DNA from: CAZUCD01 sp964618855
GTDB taxonomy: Bacteria > Sumerlaeota > Sumerlaeia > SLMS01 > JANRJK01
Direction of reading: 5' to 3'
DNA: 12,551 nt
NCBI GenBank assembly: GCA_964618855.1
Contig: CAZUCD010000115.1
Location: forward strand, 1 to 12,551
Each line of letters begins with the position of its first letter. The first letter of the stretch is position 1. This document shows positions 7,738 through 12,551 of this stretch, piece by piece. A program made the position numbers and the translations under genes. The notes under the pieces are model-generated. The model was given only the letters and a program-made list of their open reading frames with translations. It had not been told where the DNA came from and did no database searches.

Positions 7738-8814
7738 ATGGAACGCGTCGCAGTCATCATGGCCGGGGGAGCCGGCGAACGGTTCTGGCCCGCCAGCCAC
7801 GGAGGCAGGCCGAAGCAGCTCCTGCGCCTTGTCTCGGAACGTACGATGATCGAGGAGGCGGTCGCCCGGATCGAGCCGCTGATCCCGCCCGATCGCGTCT
7901 TCCTCGTCCTCGGGGAGGACATCGAGCCCATCGCGCGCCGCGAGCTCTCCGCATATCCCGAACTCAACCTGATCGTGGAGCCGCAGCGCCGGAACACGAC
8001 CGCGTGCCTCGCGCTCGCGCACGCGCGCATCTCGGCCAAGCTGGGGGACCACGTATGCGCCGTGCTCACGGCGGACCACGTCATCCGGCCGGAGGAGCGC
8101 TTCCGTGAACAGGTCGCACGGGCGCTCGAGCTCGCGGAGAACTCGGCCCACCTCCTTCTCATGGGGATGAGGCCCACGCGGCCCGAGACCGGCTTCGGAT
8201 ACATCGAGGAGGACGAGCTGATCGACGAGCACGACGGCGGGCGCACCTACTCGGTGTCCTCCTTCAAGGAGAAGCCGGACATCAGGACCGCCATGCGCTA
8301 TCTCGCCGATGGCAGGCACTTCTGGAACTCCGGAATGTTCTTCTGGCGCGCGGACACTTTCGAGTCCGCGCTCCGCAACCATGTCCCCACGATCGGGGAC
8401 CACCTCGACGCCCTCGGCCGCCTGGAGGGTGATGCGCTCCGCACGTTGTTTGCGGGCATGCCATCGCTCCCCGTGGACGTCGCGATCATGGAGAAGGCGC
8501 ACAACATGCGCGTGATCGAGGCGGACTTCCAGTGGGACGACATCGGGTCGTGGACCGCCTTGGAGCGCCTGCACGCGCCCTCCCGCGAGGGCAATGTGCT
8601 GGTGGGACCAGTCCACGCAGGGGACTGCGAGAACACGATCGCCTTCGTCGAGGGCGCCCCCGGCAACCTCTCGCCGCAGGTGGCCCTGCTCGGCCTCAAG
8701 GACGTCGTCGTCGCCGTCAGCGGCCCGCGCGTCCTCGTCGTCTCCAAGGACCGTGCGCAGGACATCCGCCAAGTTGTCGCTGCCCTCTCGCAGCAGCAGC
8801 AGAAGCCAACCTGA
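7738..8814 (+). CDS. manC: Mannose-1-phosphate guanylyltransferase (short form)
   Basis: The protein has 358 residues. It makes GDP-mannose from mannose-1-phosphate and GTP, supplying mannosylated glycans, lipopolysaccharide or other surface sugars. Motifs are AGGAGERFWPAS (9-20) with PKQ at 25-27 (nucleotide-binding signature), EPQRRNT (81-87), ADHVI (112-116), ETGFGYIE (150-157), FKEKP (176-180), WNSGM (196-200) and DFQWDDIGSW (263-272). It ends without the phosphomannose isomerase domain of the long bifunctional AlgA/ManC proteins, so isomerase must be encoded elsewhere. The same frame is open back to 7594 within pgl. The ATG at 7738 is preferred because it puts the nucleotide-binding loop at the N-terminus and has GAGGG ten bases upstream. 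The 19-base gap after pgl suggests it shares the zwf transcript. Confidence 0.94.
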   Translation: MERVAVIMAGGAGERFWPASHGGRPKQLLRLVSERTMIEEAVARIEPLIPPDRVFLVLGEDIEPIARRELSAYPELNLIVEPQRRNTTACLALAHARISAKLGDHVCAVLTADHVIRPEERFREQVARALELAENSAHLLLMGMRPTRPETGFGYIEEDELIDEHDGGRTYSVSSFKEKPDIRTAMRYLADGRHFWNSGMFFWRADTFESALRNHVPTIGDHLDALGRLEGDALRTLFAGMPSLPVDVAIMEKAHNMRVIEADFQWDDIGSWTALERLHAPSREGNVLVGPVHAGDCENTIAFVEGAPGNLSPQVALLGLKDVVVAVSGPRVLVVSKDRAQDIRQVVAALSQQQQKPT

Positions 8815-8845
8815 CGCCATCGACCCCGACCGAAAGGAGCCTCCC

Positions 8846-9289
8846 ATGCGCGCCCTCCTCGCCCTCATCATGATGATTCTCATCCAGGCCGCGATGCCAT
8901 CGCGCACGCACGCCGGGAACTTCGAGGACTATGCCACCACGGAGACGGTCGAGTTGTTGCGGCGCGTCGAGGTGAGCGGATCGACGTTCATCCGAAACGG
9001 TTCCAAGCACGAGGCGAAGGAGGCGGCGGACCACCTGAGGTCCAAGGTCAAGCGCGCGGGCAAGCGCATGACCACCGAGCAGTTCATCCAGAAGATCGCC
9101 TCGAAGTCCTCCAGCAGCGGGGACCCCTACCACATCGTCACGCCGGACGGGAAGCAGGTGAAGAGCGAGGACTGGTTCCTCGAACAACTTGCGGACATCC
9201 GCGGGGGGAAGGCCCCCCCTGCGCCAGTCGCGACAGCCACCCCTTCGGTTGAGAAGGCGGGGAAGAAGAAAAGGGCGGCGGGGGAGTAG
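8846..9289 (+). CDS. Exported DUF5329 (YfeK-like) protein
   Basis: The protein has 147 residues with a signal peptide at 1-23 (hydrophobic core ALLALIMMILIQAA, predicted cut after THA). The mature part contains the pattern FIRNGSKHEAKEAADHLRSK followed by TTEQFIQKIASKSSSSGDPY and a WFLEQL helix. I recognise this as the DUF5329 family, which includes E. coli YfeK; the family's function is unknown. The tail (about 120-147) is Ala/Pro then Lys-rich and probably disordered. AAGGAG at 8834-8839, six bases before the ATG, fixes the start. It lies 31 bases after manC in the same direction and ends four bases before the stop of the convergent chaperone gene. Periplasmic location is expected. Confidence 0.8.
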   Translation: MRALLALIMMILIQAAMPSRTHAGNFEDYATTETVELLRRVEVSGSTFIRNGSKHEAKEAADHLRSKVKRAGKRMTTEQFIQKIASKSSSSGDPYHIVTPDGKQVKSEDWFLEQLADIRGGKAPPAPVATATPSVEKAGKKKRAAGE

Positions 9290-9305
9290 GCCTTCACGCC
9301 CCCGC
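9278..9305. terminator. Hairpin spanning the ends of two convergent genes
   Basis: GCGGGGG (9278-9284) pairs with CCCCCGC (9299-9305) around a 14-base loop that holds both stop codons. It could reduce read-through between the DUF5329 gene and the chaperone gene. There is no T tract and the loop is long, so this is tentative. Confidence 0.3.
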
Positions 9306-9800
9306 GCGCTTTCCCGAAGCACGCTTCTTTCGCGAGCTGACCTTCGTGGCAGTTTCCCCGGCGGGGGCTGCAGCACCTTGATTTTGCTGAGCGGCGAGCT
9401 CTCGGAGCACATCACGGAAGTAAACCGTCGGAAGCGAGTAGCGTGGGCCAAATGAGACGGCGGTCAGCCCGTCCACGTGTCCCCGCAGTATGCCGTACAG
9501 TATGGTCGGTCCGTTCACCGGAATAATGCTGCGGACATCCTCATTTGAGGTGCCGGGCTCGAACCTGAATACTCCCGTGATGACCGCGCGGATGCGATAG
9601 GGAACCTCGAGAGAAACGTCGGTCTGGTTTACCGCCACCCCAAGCTCGACCATGTACCGCAGGGGATTCTCCGGGTCCACTTGTACACTGAGTTGGAATT
9701 GAGGAATAGGTGGTGCCGAAGTTCCTCCCTGCGACGTGGGGACGAACTCCACTGAGATGGAGTTGAGGAACCATGCTTCGAGTTCAAGCGGCCGGTTCAC
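9294..9800 (-). CDS. SecB-like chaperone of a toxin-antitoxin-chaperone module
   Basis: The protein has 168 residues (E. coli SecB has 155). A beta-rich body carries FQLSVQVDPENPLRYMVELG (about 35-54), then VPVNGPTILYGILRGHVDGLT-like sequence and a PRYSLPTVYFRDVLREL helix, the arrangement of SecB proteins. The last about 25 residues are Ala/Lys/Arg-rich and probably disordered, unlike the acidic SecB tail. The start is GTG at 9800, inside the end of the antitoxin gene (17-base overlap). GGAGGT (9806-9811 on this strand) lies five bases upstream, a strong site that decides the start. In known TAC systems such a SecB binds the antitoxin tail, protects it from proteolysis and helps it fold and block the toxin. 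The coupling to an MqsA-type antitoxin supports that role here. A housekeeping export role is less likely but cannot be excluded. Confidence 0.78.
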   Translation of the reverse strand: MNRPLELEAWFLNSISVEFVPTSQGGTSAPPIPQFQLSVQVDPENPLRYMVELGVAVNQTDVSLEVPYRIRAVITGVFRFEPGTSNEDVRSIIPVNGPTILYGILRGHVDGLTAVSFGPRYSLPTVYFRDVLRELAAQQNQGAAAPAGETATKVSSRKKRASGKRAGA

Positions 9801-10395
9801 AGTTCACCTCCATTGGCTCTAGAGTCACCAGTTTGCAGACCCCGCCAGCGGAGCCGAGAATCGGCTCCGTCCTCCACCTCTCACTTTGGCCGCGCATCGC
9901 TTCATCCACTTCACGCCAGCGCGCGCGGATTGACGCGACCCCCATCAGCACTCGGCGGCGCGGTTCCCGAATCGATCCCCCACGGATCCGCAGAAGGAAC
10001 TCCAGCCCCCCGGCGGATTCCAGCGCGAGGCGCAATGCCACGTCGTGCGCATCGTCCTGAAGCGCGCCCGTCTCGTAGCGGCTGAGCGTGACCGCCCCCC
10101 AGCCAAGGAGCCCGGCAAGCTCCTTCTGCGTCAGTCCTGTCGACTTGCGAAGGCCCGAGATTTCCTCCGGCTGGAGCAATCCGCGACGCTTGCGGTAGGC
10201 GCGGTAGGCGGCTTCGAGGGGATCCTGGCCGATTCCGCCCAAGGGCTCGAACTCCTCACCGCAGGCGCCGCAGCGCTGGAATGACACCGGCAGCTTGAAC
10301 TCCTCCCCGCGCACCCGGAACGGGCGCACCTCCTCGACGGTCTCGACGCTGCCGCTCTTGCGGCAAAACGGGCACTTCACCTTTGTATCCGGCAT
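9784..10395 (-). CDS. MqsA-family antitoxin with long C-terminal (chaperone-addiction-like) extension
   Basis: The protein has 203 residues; E. coli MqsA has 131. It has an N-terminal zinc finger with Cys8, Cys11, Cys42 and Cys45 (CPFC and CGAC), then a helix-turn-helix of the Xre type at about 78-126 (LTQKELAGLLGWGAVTLSRY is the core). The zinc part of MqsA binds the MqsR toxin and the HTH binds the operon operator. Residues about 130-203 are extra and contain two tryptophans in an arginine-rich stretch (Trp160, Trp174) followed by a hydrophobic end. In TAC systems such tails make the antitoxin dependent on SecB; that this tail does so is inference from the adjacent secB-like gene. AAGGA lies in GAAGGA (10402-10407), six bases before the ATG. 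The toxin gene lies 58 bases upstream. Family call is firm. Confidence 0.9.
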   Translation of the reverse strand: MPDTKVKCPFCRKSGSVETVEEVRPFRVRGEEFKLPVSFQRCGACGEEFEPLGGIGQDPLEAAYRAYRKRRGLLQPEEISGLRKSTGLTQKELAGLLGWGAVTLSRYETGALQDDAHDVALRLALESAGGLEFLLRIRGGSIREPRRRVLMGVASIRARWREVDEAMRGQSERWRTEPILGSAGGVCKLVTLEPMEVNCEPAA

Positions 10396-10402
10396 GTTTC
10401 AT

Positions 10403-10432
10403 CCTTCTCGGGAACGTGTTGGCTCGTGAAGG
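10403..10432 (-). promoter_or_regulatory. Possible RNA hairpin over the antitoxin ribosome binding site
   Basis: In the toxin-antitoxin spacer the transcript can pair CCTTC (10428-10432) with GAAGG (10403-10407), plus two further pairs after one mismatch. GAAGG is the core of the antitoxin's ribosome binding site. This could lower antitoxin translation relative to the toxin. The stem is short and imperfect. Confidence 0.2.
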
Positions 10433-10453
10433 TAGGGGTAGCGATGCGTGGCC

Positions 10454-10834
10454 TCACCGAGGCCGATGCGGCCATGCGGGTGGGTGGAACGAAACGACGA
10501 CGAAAGGCGGCGCACTTGGGCGCCAATCCGCAATTTTCAGGTATACCTGTTCCCTCTGTACCGTTGGCAGGAAGACCCAGATCGTGCTGGCCCTTGCCTG
10601 ATCATCAGGCATGGGGCCGGAGTGGTAGTCCTTCACCGTCAAGCCGGTGAGCACTCCCGGGACGTCGCGCCTCGTGATTCCCAACCAGGAAAGCGTTTCG
10701 TCGAGACCGGGCCGCCTGCTGATCGAAATGGCGCGCGGGTTTGAACCGACGATCTGTCGCAGTCCATGAAGAAACTCCTCGATTTCGTCCGGCGATGCGG
10801 AACCGACAGTTCGCTGCACATGACCCTCCGCCAC
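10454..10834 (-). CDS. MqsR-family toxin (mRNA interferase-like)
   Basis: The frame gives 126 residues from GTG at 10834. A second GTG at 10819 (121 residues) has GGAGGG (10824-10829) four bases upstream and may be the true start. MqsR toxins are RelE-fold, ribosome-independent ribonucleases that cut mRNA and are neutralised by MqsA. The C-terminal half matches the family: LTGLTVKDYHSGPMPDD (62-78), IWVF (85-88), EQVYLKI (95-101) and VVVSFHPP (112-119). By eye, E. coli MqsR Tyr81 is kept (Tyr98 here), while the positions of Lys56 and Gln68 are not Lys and Gln. I believe many MqsR relatives outside E. coli share the GPxPDD...WVF...SFH form, so activity is not ruled out. It is first in the operon, followed by antitoxin and chaperone. 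Confidence 0.82.
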   Translation of the reverse strand: MAEGHVQRTVGSASPDEIEEFLHGLRQIVGSNPRAISISRRPGLDETLSWLGITRRDVPGVLTGLTVKDYHSGPMPDDQARASTIWVFLPTVQREQVYLKIADWRPSAPPFVVVSFHPPAWPHRPR

Positions 10835-10882
10835 CTTGCGCAGGCATGTGGCCAGAACCCCGTCCGCGTGTCAAGAGCGCGC

Positions 10883-10898
10883 TTTATCTTATGATAAA
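10883..10898 (-). promoter_or_regulatory. AT-rich palindrome upstream of the TAC operon, candidate promoter/operator
   Basis: TTTATC (10883-10888) and GATAAA (10893-10898) form a perfect 6-bp dyad with a TTAT spacer, a striking AT-rich island in GC-rich DNA. On the minus strand it contains TATCAT (10891-10896), five of six matches to a -10 box, about 57 bases before the toxin GTG at 10834. No good -35 box precedes it. A TTGACA (10869-10874) lies just downstream but lacks a matching -10. MqsA-type antitoxins repress their own operon by binding such dyads. The stop codon of the GNAT gene lies in the spacer. Confidence 0.4.
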
Positions 10899-11380
10899 TC
10901 TCTCCGGTTCCCCCGGGACCCCTCCACCGCTTCCCGGTACATCCCGCGCCGCACGATTTCCATGATGTTCTCCGGGCGCCCGGCCACCTTGAAGCCAAAC
11001 TGCGCGTAGAGCCCGTGCGCGTCCCGCGTGCAGAGCAGGAACCGCCGGAGTCCCTGCAACCCGGGTTCTGCGAGGATGAATGCCATGAGCGCCTTCGAGA
11101 GGCCGCGCCCGCGGTGCTCCTCGAGGACGAACACGTCGGCGAGGTATCCGAAGGTCGCGCAGTCGGTCACGACGCGCGCAAAGCCCACCTGCGCGCCTGT
11201 GGGTTCGTACACGCCGAAGCACACCGAACCCGCAATCGACTTCTCCACCACATCCCGGGGGATCGCCTCGGCCCAGTAGGAGCGCGAGAGGTAACCATGG
11301 ACCGCCGCAACGTCGATGCGGGACTTGTCGTTGGAGAGAGTGTATCCCCCGTGATGCAGTTCCCGCAGGGGGACCGACAT
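10889..11380 (-). CDS. GNAT-family N-acetyltransferase
   Basis: The protein has 163 residues. GNAT enzymes transfer an acetyl group from acetyl-CoA to an amine; the substrate here is unknown. The acetyl-CoA site is clear: strand YLADVFVLEE (79-88) followed by HRGRGLS (89-95), the R-x-x-G-x-G/A loop, then LLCTRDAHGLYAQFGF (115-130), the usual end of the fold. The start ATG overlaps the stop of the preceding exported-protein gene by one base (TGATG), with GGAAGG (11388-11393) seven bases upstream, so the two are translationally coupled. The stop lies within the palindrome ahead of the TAC operon. There is no ribbon-helix-helix partner, so it does not look like a TacT-type GNAT toxin. Confidence 0.88.
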   Translation of the reverse strand: MSVPLRELHHGGYTLSNDKSRIDVAAVHGYLSRSYWAEAIPRDVVEKSIAGSVCFGVYEPTGAQVGFARVVTDCATFGYLADVFVLEEHRGRGLSKALMAFILAEPGLQGLRRFLLCTRDAHGLYAQFGFKVAGRPENIMEIVRRGMYREAVEGSRGNRRDLS

Positions 11381-12213
11381 CAGTCGGCCTTCCGCCGGAC
11401 GGTGTCGCTGAACTCGACGGCGTTGCGGTGCGCCTCGATGAGGAGCCCGCGCGCACGCGCGACCTCACCCGCGAGGAGCGCCTGCCGCGCCTCCAGGCAG
11501 CACAGGACCGCGGTCTTGCCGGACTCGCGCACCTCCGATCGCCCGACGAGAATGTGCAGGCGGGGATCGGTCTTGGAGGATGTCCCCGGTGCGGCCTCGT
11601 ACTTGATGTTGATCTGCCGCACCGTAGTGCGGCGCCACAGATGGAAGAGGTCGCGCCTCGGGAATCGAGCCTCCACCAGCCATGGGGTGTCCGGCTCGCT
11701 GCGGAATCCCGCAACCTGCCGTCCCTTGTCGTCGATCACGCTCACCTCGCGGATGAGCACGTCCCCTCGTTCGGCCTCGAACCCGAGGACGCTCACGCGC
11801 GTTATGGGCTCGGCAAACTCGAAGGAGTCGCGGTCGGAACTCCCGCGCGCCACCTTGCCCTTGTCCACCAGGATCCACTCGTAGTCCGCCGGGGAGGTGT
11901 GGAGCTCATCCCGGGATCCGATGTAGTCCTTTACCGAGACGACCAGGCGGACCACGGAGGGATCCACGGCCTCGGGGTCCACTTTGTCGGGCGCGTCCTG
12001 CAGGTGCCTGACCCCTGCCGCGAGCAGGCGCGTCGAATCGTCGATCGAAAGCGGCGGGACGTAGTCAATGCGTCCCACGAGGAGCTGCACCGTCTCCGTG
12101 GTCCGGCGCGATTCCGGCGTCGCTTCCAGGGTCGGCTGGGCGTGCGCCGTCGTCAGAGATGCCAGGAGCACCCCCGCAACCAGAAGCCTCGCTTTTTGAA
12201 CCAATCGCCTCAT
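11380..12213 (-). CDS. Exported protein of unknown function
   Basis: The protein has 277 residues and I do not recognise its family. A signal peptide is clear: basic start MRRLVQKAR, hydrophobic LLVAGVLLASLTTA, cut after AHA near residue 25. The mature protein looks beta-rich with charged loops. Visible stretches include VQLLVGRIDYVPPLS, RLVVSVKDYIG, RVSVLGFEAERGDVLIREV, and a late WRRTTVRQINIKYEA segment. A C-terminal helix contains a CC pair (VLCCLEARQALLAG) and ends in charged residues. The open frame extends to 12342, but the ATG at 12213 is chosen because it begins the signal peptide and lies about 30 bases after a likely transcription start (promoter 12251-12279). No good ribosome binding site is seen. 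The stop overlaps the GNAT start. A periplasmic or outer-membrane location is likely. Confidence 0.75.
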   Translation of the reverse strand: MRRLVQKARLLVAGVLLASLTTAHAQPTLEATPESRRTTETVQLLVGRIDYVPPLSIDDSTRLLAAGVRHLQDAPDKVDPEAVDPSVVRLVVSVKDYIGSRDELHTSPADYEWILVDKGKVARGSSDRDSFEFAEPITRVSVLGFEAERGDVLIREVSVIDDKGRQVAGFRSEPDTPWLVEARFPRRDLFHLWRRTTVRQINIKYEAAPGTSSKTDPRLHILVGRSEVRESGKTAVLCCLEARQALLAGEVARARGLLIEAHRNAVEFSDTVRRKAD

Positions 12214-12250
12214 GCACACACCCGTTGGACGGACCCTGCCCACCCTGCCA

Positions 12251-12279
12251 AGCATAATCCGCTCCATCAACGCAGCCAA
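12251..12279 (-). promoter_or_regulatory. Sigma70-like promoter for the exported protein-GNAT unit
   Basis: On the minus strand TTGGCT (12274-12279) and TATGCT (12251-12256) are separated by exactly 17 bases, each matching the consensus at four of six positions. Expected transcription starts near 12244, giving a leader of about 30 bases before the ATG at 12213. The placement supports that start over the longer frame. Confidence 0.45.
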
Positions 12280-12380
12280 CCCGGCTTTCTGGTGACGAGT
12301 CCGATGTCCATCATCATGGACCGGGACAAACCGGACCCTCACCCATTGACCAAGGCCACCCGCACGGCGAATCTATCCCC

Positions 12381-12551
12381 ATGGGCATCAACGATTTCAG
12401 ACTCAACTGGCGCACGGCGTGGCTGGCCGCGGCGATGGCCGTCCTGTCGCCCTTCTCCGCGCACCCCGGGGGTGAGCCCATTTCCGAGGATCCCATCACG
12501 GCCGGCGTGATGATGGACTTGGCCGTGGAGGAAATCGTCGGACGTTGGGAG
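12381..12551 (+). CDS. Start of an exported protein, cut by the window edge
   Basis: A frame opens with ATG at 12381 and stays open for 57 codons to the end of the window. Its first residues are MGINDFRLNWRTAWL, then a hydrophobic stretch AAAMAVLSPFSA with a plausible signal-peptidase cut near SAHPG (residues 26-30). The later part (SEDPITAGVMMDLAVEEIVGRW) is helical and not identifiable. No clear ribosome binding site precedes the ATG. It is divergent from the exported protein on the left, with a 167-base shared upstream region. Codon positions are GC-rich in third place, as in neighbouring genes. The family is unknown. Confidence 0.55.
   Translation, partial: MGINDFRLNWRTAWLAAAMAVLSPFSAHPGGEPISEDPITAGVMMDLAVEEIVGRWE

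Noticed and set aside
9256..9335. Similar Lys/Arg-Ala tails of the DUF5329 protein and the SecB-like protein as a duplicated element
   Set aside because: The two tails are encoded on opposite strands with only a 7-bp inverted repeat in common; the likeness is compositional.
9294..10834. TAC module as part of a mobile element or defence island
   Set aside because: No integrase, transposase, tRNA gene, direct repeats or known defence genes were seen on either side within the window; base composition is similar to neighbours except the short AT-rich dyad.
10889..11380. GNAT gene as a second toxin (TacT type)
   Set aside because: No ribbon-helix-helix antitoxin is adjacent; the gene is instead coupled to an exported-protein gene.

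Overview
The window is a high-GC bacterial chromosomal segment with densely packed genes. It comes from a draft assembly, because a run of ten N lies inside one gene. No 16S or other decisive marker is present, so the taxon is a guess. The zwf-opcA-pgl cluster, together with a membrane-anchored TPR/LysM/L,D-transpeptidase protein, would fit a PVC-type Gram-negative (Verrucomicrobiota or a relative). OpcA is best known from Cyanobacteria and Actinobacteria, but the periplasmic-style signal peptides here suggest a diderm.

Left part (1-4050): an L,D-transpeptidase gene (265-1539, +) runs convergently into a SulP-family anion transporter with a STAS domain (1617-3377, -). A perfect 15-bp hairpin separates the two stops. 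Divergent from the transporter is a four-helix membrane protein with a DUF1648 motif (3541-4050, +).

Middle part (4118-9289, all +): a carbon-metabolism run of zwf (glucose-6-phosphate dehydrogenase), opcA (its assembly/activation factor, broken by the N gap) and pgl (6-phosphogluconolactonase). Together these give the first two steps of the oxidative pentose phosphate pathway and a regulator. A short-form mannose-1-phosphate guanylyltransferase (GDP-mannose synthesis) follows after 19 bases. Then comes a small exported DUF5329/YfeK-like protein.

Right part (9294-12342, all -): the most interesting block is a three-gene toxin-antitoxin-chaperone (TAC) module. It holds an MqsR-family toxin, an MqsA-family antitoxin (zinc finger plus HTH) with a C-terminal extension of about 70 residues, and a SecB-like chaperone whose GTG start overlaps the antitoxin gene. 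The long antitoxin tail and the dedicated SecB are the marks of 'chaperone-addicted' antitoxins. An AT-rich dyad upstream, overlapping the stop codon of the preceding gene, is a candidate promoter/operator. Upstream of the TAC is a two-gene unit (TGATG overlap) of an unrecognised exported protein and a GNAT acetyltransferase, with a recognisable sigma70-like promoter. At the right edge, a divergent exported protein begins at 12381 and runs off the window.

No rRNA, tRNA, CRISPR array, insertion sequence or integrase was seen.
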